Source of the DNA: CAZGSN01 sp964371655
Lineage (GTDB): Bacteria > Desulfobacterota > Binatia > HRBIN30
Direction: 5' to 3'
Length of the DNA stretch: 18,917 bases
NCBI GenBank assembly: GCA_964371655.1
Contig: CAYJOD010000109.1
Span: forward strand, 1-18,917
How positions within the stretch are numbered: position 1 is the first letter of the stretch; the number at the start of each line of letters is the position of its first letter. The position numbers and the translations under genes are program-made. Of this stretch, positions 1 through 6,483 are shown one piece after another. The notes under the pieces are model-generated. The model was not told where the DNA came from and made no database searches. It was given only the letters and a program-made list of their open reading frames with translations.

Positions 1-55
1 AAAGTTCCTGTCGCTAACAATCTCCACGCCAGTCGCAGATGGCCAAACTCCAGGC

Positions 56-90
56 ATTGGTGGTATAGGCTTCCAGCCTATACCACCAAT
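56..90. repeat. Dispersed palindromic repeat, copy 1
   Basis: A 16-base arm, ATTGGTGGTATAGGCT, is followed by a 3-base TCC loop and the exact reverse complement of the arm. The same palindrome occurs near the right end of the window (18788-18820) with a GGA loop, meaning the inverted orientation, and a partial copy lies at 18846-18867. It lies 87 bases past the end of tupC and could act as a transcription stop or a REP-like element. Its repetition is seen directly; its role is not known. Confidence 0.8.
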
Positions 91-177
91 GAGTTTTGAG
101 AAAACCTCTGGCGAGCGCAGCTACGAGCAGCGACTCAAACCTGTCCGAACCTCAGTTTGAGCGCGTGGGTGGGGCCT

Positions 178-891
178 TCAGCCGGCAGCGGCCCGTATCT
201 CGGTATCGTCGTCGGCTGGCCGCCAGCCGAGCTGCTCGGGACGTGCGTGCAGGGAGCTCGGCGCATTCGTGGCTCCAAGGTCGATCATATCGGTCGCCCA
301 GCTCGCCAGCGCGCTGCGCCGCGGGTTGGTCATGACGATGGTGCCACCGGCGCGGTGGTGACAATCGAGAACGTCGCGTACAACGCCTTCAAAGACTTCG
401 TCGACGAACGCGAAGGGTTCGTCGAGGACCAGAAGCTGGGCCTCCCGCGCCGCGGCACGGGCTAGCGCCGCGATCCGCAGTTGACCGACGCTCAGCGTCC
501 GTTCGAGCCTATCCGCCAGGGTCTCGATGCCGAAACGTTCCAGCCAGCCAAGAGCAAGCCGCCTGCTGTGTGCGCGCGTGCGGCCGCGGCCGATTGCGAG
601 CATGACGTTCTCGACGACCAGTCCGGGCAGCGCGAACGGCTGCTGTGCCACGTAGGCGACGCGGCTGCGCAGCTCTCTGCTGAGCGGCAAACGCAGCGGG
701 CGATCGTAGAAGAACAGCTCTCCTTCGCTCGGTGCCATCAAGCCGACGAAAATTTCCATTAGTGTGGTCTTGCCGCAACCGTTGGGCCCGACGACCGCGA
801 AGCGGCTGCCTTGCGGAACCGCCAGGTCGTGCACCTCGAGCGCGACGCGGCCGTTGTACCTGTGCAGCAGTCTTTGCGCTCGGTAGATCAC
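178..891 (-). CDS. tupC: Tungstate ABC transporter ATP-binding protein (TupC-type)
   Basis: Predicted cytoplasmic ATPase of the tungstate importer made with the two genes upstream. The 237-residue protein has a Walker A motif GPNGCGKT (residues 35-42), a Q-loop around VAQQP, and a Walker B with catalytic glutamate, LLVLDEP (153-159). The GTG start at 891 is chosen because it overlaps the tupB stop as GTGA; this also removes a long unrelated upstream extension of the open frame. Two motifs are odd. The signature reads LSVGQ (133-137) instead of LSGGQ, and the switch histidine is replaced by Asn189 in VMTNPRRSA; AAC and a histidine codon differ by one base. Function could be reduced or tuned. 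The assignment relies on operon context as much as on the protein; molybdate or a related oxyanion is an alternative substrate. Confidence 0.85.
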   Translation of the reverse strand: MIYRAQRLLHRYNGRVALEVHDLAVPQGSRFAVVGPNGCGKTTLMEIFVGLMAPSEGELFFYDRPLRLPLSRELRSRVAYVAQQPFALPGLVVENVMLAIGRGRTRAHSRRLALGWLERFGIETLADRLERTLSVGQLRIAALARAAAREAQLLVLDEPFAFVDEVFEGVVRDVLDCHHRAGGTIVMTNPRRSALASWATDMIDLGATNAPSSLHARPEQLGWRPADDDTEIRAAAG

Positions 892-1544
892 GATGCGCGG
901 CTCTCCTGAAGCCTGTGGAACCCAATGTTGATGGCCAGTGCGACGGCGAGTAGCAGAAAGCCCAGACCGAGACTGAGTTGGAAGTTGCCTTTCGAGGTCT
1001 CCATCGCGATCGAGGTGGTGATGGTGCGGGTGGCGTGTCGGATGTTGCCGCCCAGCATCAACGCCGAGCCGACTTCCGTGAACACGCGTCCGAAGGCGGC
1101 GACCACGGCGGCGAGCACGCCGGCGCGCGCTTCCTTGATCAGAATCCAACCCGCGCGCCACGGTGGGACTCCCAACGTGATGAGCTCTTTGCGCAGGCGC
1201 AGGTCGGTGCGACTGAGGGCCGCTAACGTCAGCGACACGATCAGCGGCAGGGCCAACAGGATCTGGCCCATGGTCATCGCCTGCCAGGTGTACAGAAGCT
1301 CAAGCGATCCGAGCGGACCCGAGCGTGAAAGTAGCGAGTAGAGAAGTACGCCGACGAAAACCGACGGCAGCGCCGTCAAGGTATTGAAAACCGTCACCAG
1401 TGCGCCGCGGCCGGCAAAGTGACGGCCGGCCGCCCACAGCGCCACCGGAATGCCCAGCAGCGAGGCCGCGACGATCGCCACCGACGAGGTCTTCAGACTC
1501 GTGAGGCAGATCGTGAGCGTCTCGACGCTGAAGAAGGAATTCAC
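888..1544 (-). CDS. tupB: Tungstate ABC transporter permease (TupB-type)
   Basis: Inner-membrane permease of 218 residues, a usual length for TupB. It shows about five hydrophobic segments and a cytoplasmic coupling region containing ELITLGVPPWRAGW, followed by AFGRVFTEVGSALMLGGNI, which is typical of the TupB/WtpB/ModB group. The GTG start at 1544 overlaps the tupA stop (GTGA), and the end overlaps the tupC start in the same way, so the three genes are probably translationally coupled. In the family, the dimeric permease takes the anion from the periplasmic binding protein and is driven by TupC. The context with a clear TupA makes tungstate more likely than molybdate. Confidence 0.9.
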   Translation of the reverse strand: MNSFFSVETLTICLTSLKTSSVAIVAASLLGIPVALWAAGRHFAGRGALVTVFNTLTALPSVFVGVLLYSLLSRSGPLGSLELLYTWQAMTMGQILLALPLIVSLTLAALSRTDLRLRKELITLGVPPWRAGWILIKEARAGVLAAVVAAFGRVFTEVGSALMLGGNIRHATRTITTSIAMETSKGNFQLSLGLGFLLLAVALAINIGFHRLQESRAS

Positions 1545-2380
1545 GGCGTCCTCGGCGTTGCCGCCGCGGGAGGGTTCGGTTTGAACAGCGCCTGCCCGTC
1601 TTTGACGAAGCTGCCGATGCGCGTCTGCACCGGCTCGCTCAGCAGCCAGGCGACGAACGACTCCGCGAGTTTGCGCTGCTCAGGCAATCCCTTCTCCAGG
1701 CGTACCGGTATCACGCTGTAGGGGTTGAGCAGACGCGGGTCCCCTTGCGAGAGAATTTCCAGTCCGAGACGTTCACGCATGGCGAGGAAGGTACCGCGAT
1801 CGCTCAGGACATAGCCTTTCATCTCGCTGGCCATCTGCAGCGTCGCGCCCATTCCCTGGCCCGATTCGCGGTACCACGCGCCTTCAGGCTTGATGCCGGC
1901 CGCTGACCACAGCGCACGTTCCTTGCCGTGGGTTCCCGACTCGTCGCCACGGCTTATGAACGGTGCCGACTTGCTGGCGATCGCGCGCAGCGCCGCCTCC
2001 ACCCCTGGCGCGGTACGCACTCCCGCCGGATCGGAGCCGGGACCGGCGATGACGAAGTCGTTGGACATCACCGGGCTGCGCGACAGGCCGTGGCCCTCGC
2101 GCATGAACGCCTCCTCCTTGTCCGGGTCGTGCACCAAGACCACGTCGACGTCGCCGTTGGCACCGAGGCGCAGCGCCTGGCCGGTTCCCACGGCGATCAC
2201 ATCGACGCTGCATCCATGCTCGTGTTCGAAGTCCGGCAGCAGATACTCGAGCAGGCCGGAGTCCTGCGTGCTGGTGGTCGTCGCCAGACGTAAGTGTGTC
2301 GCCGTACCCGCCACAGCGGGAACGGCCCCCAGTACTACCAGGAAAGCTGCGACGGCGAGACGGAGGAGACGTGAGGCCAC
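1541..2380 (-). CDS. tupA: Tungstate-binding periplasmic protein TupA
   Basis: Periplasmic solute-binding protein of 279 residues. Residues 1-25 form a signal peptide (basic start, hydrophobic core, AVAG cleavage region). The diagnostic TTTSTQDSGL motif at 34-43 marks the TupA family. Further family signatures are GTGQALRLGANGDVDVVLVH, the MSNDFVIAGPGSDP segment and SRGDESGTHGKE. These line the oxyanion pocket in known members. The start is GTG at 2380, chosen to give a complete signal peptide; no strong ribosome-binding site is visible before it. It is the first gene of tupABC. Tungstate uptake implies tungsten or molybdenum cofactor enzymes elsewhere in the genome, which is inference. Confidence 0.92.
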   Translation of the reverse strand: MASRLLRLAVAAFLVVLGAVPAVAGTATHLRLATTTSTQDSGLLEYLLPDFEHEHGCSVDVIAVGTGQALRLGANGDVDVVLVHDPDKEEAFMREGHGLSRSPVMSNDFVIAGPGSDPAGVRTAPGVEAALRAIASKSAPFISRGDESGTHGKERALWSAAGIKPEGAWYRESGQGMGATLQMASEMKGYVLSDRGTFLAMRERLGLEILSQGDPRLLNPYSVIPVRLEKGLPEQRKLAESFVAWLLSEPVQTRIGSFVKDGQALFKPNPPAAATPRTP

Positions 2381-2544
2381 GGCGCGCCGTGTGTAGCACG
2401 CTGCCTACGGACCCGCAAAATGAAGGTCTCGGCTCAAGGGTTCGGAATACGTCCGAGCCTCGAATCGTAGACTGGCCAGAGCGTGGCCCTCGGATGAAAC
2501 GCTAAGAGTTAGACCTCTGGGCGACGCTGGGCTATGCACGGGCT

Positions 2545-2886
2545 GTGACAGCGAGAGTTCTTCCCGATGATCCACTTGCATTCATCCGCGAGTGTCTCCG
2601 AGAGGGGCACGCTTTGTGGACGTATCACGTCAACATGCGTGTGGGGTAGCGGTTCATCGCGCGCGACACGATCATCGGCGCGTTCGCGAGCTACGAGATC
2701 GTGGAGGAGTACCCAAAAGACAAATACTTCCCAAGCTACTTGTTGCTCGGGCGGCACAACTCTGTCGGCTTTCATGTCCTGTTTGGAGTCGACGTCGCTG
2801 GGCATAATGTGCGGGTCGTTACTGCATACTATCCGGATCCCGACGAGTGGGAGACGGACTTGAAGACTCGGAGGATTTCGAAATGA
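2545..2886 (+). pseudogene. DUF4258 (toxin-like) gene interrupted by an in-frame TAG
   Basis: Reading from GTG at 2545 gives a DUF4258-type protein: DPLAFIRECLREGHALWTYH, VNMRVG, then TAG at 2647-2649, then RFIARDTIIGAFASYEIVEE, and later LLLGRHNSVGFHVLFGVDV and VRVVTAYYPDPDEWE. Reading past the TAG gives a protein of about 113 residues, the usual family length, with the conserved histidine and arginine core split by the stop. The frame is otherwise intact and ends at TGA 2884-2886, overlapping the antitoxin start as ATGA. DUF4258 genes commonly sit upstream of YgiT-type zinc-finger proteins and are thought to be toxins related to MqsR or RelE. A one-base change from GAG or a similar codon would explain the stop; this is inferred. 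The downstream half could restart internally (ATG at 2701), giving a 61-residue remnant. Confidence 0.8.
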
Positions 2887-3104
2887 AGTGCACTGTGTGC
2901 GGCGGGCACATGAGCCCGATCACGACCAACTTGCCGTTCAAGCTTTCGGAGGAGCGGATCGTCATCCTCAAGCAGATCCCCGTACTTCAGTGCGGTTCCT
3001 GTCGGGAGTACCTCCTTGAGGACGCGGTCATAGTGCGTGTAGATGCGATGCTTAGCAGAGCGGACGGCGGCGCGGAGCTTGAGATCATTCGGTACGCGGC
3101 CTGA
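2883..3104 (+). CDS. YgiT-type zinc-finger antitoxin-like protein
   Basis: A 73-residue protein with two Cys pairs near the N terminus, CTVCGG (residues 3-8) and CGSCREYL further on, the zinc-binding arrangement of YgiT-type (MqsA N-terminal) proteins. There is no C-terminal helix-turn-helix, so it matches the short, zinc-finger-only form that pairs with DUF4258 proteins. The ATG at 2883 overlaps the stop of the DUF4258 frame (ATGA), which decides the start and implies coupling. With the toxin-like partner carrying a stop codon, the antitoxin may now be an orphan. An attC site begins only three bases after its stop codon. The family assignment is solid; antitoxin activity is inferred from context. 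Confidence 0.85.
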   Translation: MKCTVCGGHMSPITTNLPFKLSEERIVILKQIPVLQCGSCREYLLEDAVIVRVDAMLSRADGGAELEIIRYAA

Positions 3105-3107
3105 GGG

Positions 3108-3170
3108 GTCTAACTCGGCGATCGCGACCGACGCGAAAAGAACGCGCGGCTCATCGCCACGGCGTTAGAC
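3108..3170 (+). other. attC recombination site (integron cassette, 63 bp)
   Basis: The site has R'' GTCTAAC (3108-3114, matching RYYYAAC) and R' GTTAGAC (3164-3170, matching GTTRRRY), which are exact reverse complements. Inside are L-like arms GGCGAT (3117-3122) and ATCGCC (3153-3158). A central stem pairs CCG plus CGCG (3128-3135) with CGCG plus CGG (3143-3149), leaving A3131 bulged and a 7-base AAAAGAA loop. This is the imperfect hairpin with an extrahelical base that integron integrases recognise on one strand. The expected cut lies between G3164 and T3165. Confidence 0.82.
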
Positions 3171-3257
3171 CTACCAACGGTTCTTCCTGAATCGGACGTA
3201 GCGCGGCGGCGGAGACGCCGCTTGAGAGAAACAGCACAGACCGGTCGAGGAGCGAAC

Positions 3258-3572
3258 ATGGAGCCAGAGTTCATCCCTCACTTTGCGCTAGCCTGGCTGG
3301 TTGGAGGTTTCGTTTCCATCGGGGTCTGGCGTGTGACGGCATCGTGGCCGCCCCATTTGGCCCGTCTCGTCCGATCTTTTGTTTTGTCGATGACATTTAT
3401 GCCCGGCGTTCAGTTTATGCATGGTGGAGGTCCTCTCGTGCCAGTCAGTGAAGCAATTTTTTCTCCTTTCTTTTCCGACATCCGAATCATCTGTTTGTTC
3501 GGTATCATTCCACTGCTTGTGGGATGGGCGCTAATTTACATGTTGATTCGCTCGTCGGAAAGCACTCCGTGA
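3258..3572 (+). CDS. Small membrane protein of unknown function, cassette-borne candidate
   Basis: A 104-residue protein with no family I recognise. The ATG at 3258 is preceded by GGTCGAGGAGCGAAC, a good ribosome-binding site, so I prefer it to the earlier in-frame ATG at 3222. Three hydrophobic stretches are visible: FALAWLVGGFVSIGVW near the N terminus, a middle segment around FVLSMTFMPGVQF, and IICLFGIIPLLVGWALIYML near the C terminus. An inner-membrane location is therefore likely. It begins 87 bases after the attC core, on the same strand as the cassette genes. Its base composition is less GC-rich than its neighbours, with TTTTTTCTCC-like stretches, which fits a captured cassette. No second attC is visible after it, so its cassette status is uncertain. 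Confidence 0.65.
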   Translation: MEPEFIPHFALAWLVGGFVSIGVWRVTASWPPHLARLVRSFVLSMTFMPGVQFMHGGGPLVPVSEAIFSPFFSDIRIICLFGIIPLLVGWALIYMLIRSSESTP

Positions 3573-3843
3573 TTTGTCGCTGGGGCCAGCGGGGGACGTT
3601 CTTCAATCGTTACTGAACCTTGCGTAATGCGGTGACAGGACAAGGACTCACCGCAGAGAGAGGAGAAAAGGGATTCCCGGATCATCCCTCGAAACCTCAT
3701 TCGGAATGACCTCCCCCAACCCTCCTCAGCATGCCTTGCGCCAGCGTCTGCGTACCCTGCGTCCTCTCCCTGACCCGCCCGGTGCGCGGATTCGGTTGTA
3801 GCTCCGTTCGGTCCCCACTCTCGATGGTCGGGGTCGCCGCCCT

Positions 3844-6417
3844 TCAGCCGGCCGCGATGCGCAGCGTGATGTGCGCCAATGCTTCTTCGATCTGATCGAT
3901 GAGGATCAGACACAATTCACCGGGCACGAGACGGGCAAGAGCGGTGTCGATGGCCAAGAATTCGCCGTAGATTTCGCTCACCGTCGCCGTACGCCGCGCC
4001 TGCGCGAGCCCTTGGCGCAGTAGCGCCAGCACTTCGCCATCCACGCGACCACGCTGGCACTGATCCTGATAGAGGATGACTTCGTCAAAGGCGTCGCCGA
4101 GGATTTCGGTCTGTCGGCGGATGTCCTCGTCGCGCCGATCACCAGCGCCGCTGATCACCACCATACGACGCGAGGCCGGCAGGTTCTCGATGGCGCGCAC
4201 CAACGCGACCATGGCGTCGGGGTTGTGGCCGTAGTCGGCGATCAACGTGGCGCCGCGATAATCGAGTACGTTGAAGCGCCCCGGCGCCGTGTGCCGGTCG
4301 GCTTCAAACGAGCTCACGCCGGTCTGGATGGCCTTCCAATCGAGCCCCAGCGCCCACCCGGCGGCAACCGCCGCCATGACGTTCTCGACCTGAAAACCAA
4401 TCGCTCCGCCGCGCGTGAAAGGAATGCATGCCAGCGGCATCCGGTATTCGAAACCGGCTTCGGTGGCCACAATGGCATCGCCGTCGACATACACGACGCG
4501 CCGTCCCTGTGCCTGGTGTGTGGCCATCACCGGGTGATGGCGATCGCTGGCGAAGAACGTGATCGAGCCGGGACAGCCTTCGGCCATGCCGGCCACGATC
4601 GGATCGGCCGCATTGAGAACCGCGGCACCGTCGGCGGCGACATTTTGCACGATCACCCGCTTCAGTACGGCGAGATCCTCGACGGTCGTGATGAAATTGA
4701 GCCCGAGATGATCGCCTTTGCCGATGTTGGTGACGACGGCCACCTTGCAGCGATCAAAGGCCAGACCTTCACGCAGCAAGCCACCGCGCGCCGTTTCGAA
4801 CACCGCGGCGTCGACGTCCGGATGCAGCAGCACGTTGCGGGCGCTCTTCGGACCGCTGCAATCACCGCTGTCGACGCGCTGCGTACCGATGTAGACGCCG
4901 TCGGTATTGGTCATACCAACGCAGCGGCCGCTGCAGGCAAGGATGCGCGCGATGAGCCGCACCGTCGTGGTCTTGCCGTTCGTGCCGGTCACCGCGACAA
5001 CGGGAATCCGGCCGTCGTCGCCGTCGGCAAAAAGCGTCGAGACGATCGCTTCACCGACCGGATGACCTTTGCCGAACGACGGGTCCAAGTGCATGCGCAG
5101 TCCGGGCGCGGCATTGACTTCGACGATCGCACCGCCCTGCTCTTCCAACGGCTTCAGCACCGTCTCGCACACGATATCCACGCCGCCAATGTCGAGCCCG
5201 ATCATCTGCGCGGCCTCGACCGCGCGCGCGACCAGTTCCGGATGGACGTCGTCGGTCACATCGGTAGCGGTACCGCCGGTGCTGAGATTGGAGTTGTTGC
5301 GCAACACTACGCGCGTCCCTCTTGGAGGCACCGAGTCGGCCGTGTAACCCTGCAGCGCCAGCCGCGCGAGCGCGATCTCGTCGAGGCGGATCCGGGTCAG
5401 CGAAGTTGCGTGGCCTTCGCCGCGCCGCGGGTCCTTGTTGATCTCGGCAACCAGCTCGCGCACGCTATGCTCGCCGTCGCCGATCACGTGCGGCGGCTCG
5501 CGTCGAGCCGCTGCTACCAAATGCCGGCCGACCACAAGAAAGCGAAAATCGTGGCCAGGGATGAACTGTTCGATCATCACCTCCGGGCTGATTGCCGCCG
5601 CCGCGGTGTAGGCCACCTCGAGATGTCCGCGAGTCTCGATGTTGACCGTGACCCCCTTGCCGTGGTGGCCGTCGCGCGGTTTCACCACCACCGGCCCGCC
5701 GATTTCGCACATCGCCGTCCACGCCTCGGCCGACGTCGCAACCGAGCGCCCCACCGGAACCGGGATGCCAGCTACCGCGAGGAGCTGCTTCGTCAGCTCT
5801 TTGTCTTGGGCGATGGCCTCCGCAACCGAGCTGGTGCTGTCGATCTCCGCGGCCTGGATCCGACGCTGGCGGCTACCCCAGCCAAACTGCACCAGGCTGC
5901 CATTGGTCAGGCGATGGTACGGGATGCCGCGTGCGACGGCGGCACGGACAATCGCCCCGGTGCTTGGTCCGAGCCGGAAGTCTTCGTCGAGCTCACGTAG
6001 TCGGGACAGGGCCACAGCGAGGTCAAACGGTCCATCCTCGAGCGCAGCACGGCAGAGTGCTTCGGCAAGCTCGAACGCCAGCCGCCCAACCGCTTCTTCC
6101 GTGTATTCGACTACAACCTGGTACATGCCTGGTTCGAGCGTCGGCGTGGTACGGCTGAAGGTCACCGGACAGCCGGCATGAGCCTGCAGGGCCAGCGCCG
6201 CCAGCTCGAGGGCATGCGGTAGGGTAATCGCTTCGCGATGGCCAACCGATTGCAGCGTGCCGATTGCGGGGAAGCGCACCCGCAATCGATCTTCGAAACC
6301 GAAGGTATCTGCCAGCGCGGATTCTGCCGCAGAGACCGTCACGATTGCTTCGATCGCGGTGTGACGGCCCCAGAGATTCGGCCCGCGCAAGGCACGCAGC
6401 CGTGAGATTTCAGTCAA
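3844..6417 (-). CDS. cphA: Cyanophycin synthetase, ATP-dependent (CphA)
   Basis: Cytoplasmic enzyme that builds cyanophycin (a poly-aspartate backbone with arginine side chains) using ATP. The 857 residues match the usual family length. Domains in order: N domain beginning LRALRGPNLW; ATP-grasp domain (about 165-465) with VVVKPRDGHHGKGV (243-256), GVDIVCE and the metal-binding IVEVNAAPG (431-439); Mur-ligase domain with P-loop GTNGKTTT (478-485), ETARGG, TNIGKGDHLG, and a C-terminal part with DYGHNPDA (728-735). All appear intact. In the N domain the position that reads HxxEH in Synechocystis CphA reads HALEL (68-72), so the reported primer-making hydrolase site is probably absent. The start is TTG at 6417, preceded by AGAAGG at good spacing. 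It lies 66 bases after the upstream cph gene, in one operon. No cyanophycinase gene is in the window. Confidence 0.93.
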   Translation of the reverse strand: MTEISRLRALRGPNLWGRHTAIEAIVTVSAAESALADTFGFEDRLRVRFPAIGTLQSVGHREAITLPHALELAALALQAHAGCPVTFSRTTPTLEPGMYQVVVEYTEEAVGRLAFELAEALCRAALEDGPFDLAVALSRLRELDEDFRLGPSTGAIVRAAVARGIPYHRLTNGSLVQFGWGSRQRRIQAAEIDSTSSVAEAIAQDKELTKQLLAVAGIPVPVGRSVATSAEAWTAMCEIGGPVVVKPRDGHHGKGVTVNIETRGHLEVAYTAAAAISPEVMIEQFIPGHDFRFLVVGRHLVAAARREPPHVIGDGEHSVRELVAEINKDPRRGEGHATSLTRIRLDEIALARLALQGYTADSVPPRGTRVVLRNNSNLSTGGTATDVTDDVHPELVARAVEAAQMIGLDIGGVDIVCETVLKPLEEQGGAIVEVNAAPGLRMHLDPSFGKGHPVGEAIVSTLFADGDDGRIPVVAVTGTNGKTTTVRLIARILACSGRCVGMTNTDGVYIGTQRVDSGDCSGPKSARNVLLHPDVDAAVFETARGGLLREGLAFDRCKVAVVTNIGKGDHLGLNFITTVEDLAVLKRVIVQNVAADGAAVLNAADPIVAGMAEGCPGSITFFASDRHHPVMATHQAQGRRVVYVDGDAIVATEAGFEYRMPLACIPFTRGGAIGFQVENVMAAVAAGWALGLDWKAIQTGVSSFEADRHTAPGRFNVLDYRGATLIADYGHNPDAMVALVRAIENLPASRRMVVISGAGDRRDEDIRRQTEILGDAFDEVILYQDQCQRGRVDGEVLALLRQGLAQARRTATVSEIYGEFLAIDTALARLVPGELCLILIDQIEEALAHITLRIAAG

Positions 6418-6483
6418 TGGTGCCTTCTACCTCTCTTGGCTCGTGGGCCTATGCTCATCGGCGTCTGACCGTTGTCTCCGGGC

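Larger units (their letters stand above)
2508..3170 (+). mobile_element. Putative integron gene cassette (DUF4258-YgiT plus attC)
   Basis: The stretch begins at GTTAGACC (2508-2515) and ends with the same core GTTAGACC (3164-3171), the second belonging to a complete attC site. Between them are a short leader, a plus-strand toxin/antitoxin-like gene pair and the attC close behind the last stop codon. This is the compact arrangement of an integron cassette. The flanking tup and cph operons are on the opposite strand. No integrase gene is in the window. The left boundary has only the core; a clear partner arm is missing there, so the upstream neighbour could be a decayed attC or a secondary integration site. 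Confidence 0.6.

Noticed and set aside
134..161. CTCAAAC/GTTTGAG hairpin downstream of tupC as a terminator
   Set aside because: The seven-base stem has a 14-base loop and no T-run in the tup direction, so it is too weak to call.
2545..2649. TAG in the DUF4258 frame as a pyrrolysine or other recoding site
   Set aside because: DUF4258 is not a known recoded family and nothing in the window suggests pyrrolysine machinery; a nonsense mutation is simpler.
3629..3654. GCGGTGA/TCACCGC hairpin between the membrane-protein gene and cphA as a terminator or second attC
   Set aside because: No T-run follows on either strand, and no RYYYAAC/GTTRRRY pair was found in 3573-3843; the 271-bp gap shows nothing else.
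4225..6000. A 591-codon plus-strand open frame opposite cphA
   Set aside because: It is the antisense shadow of a clear cphA gene in GC-rich DNA; the translation is rich in Arg, His and Asp with no recognisable domain.
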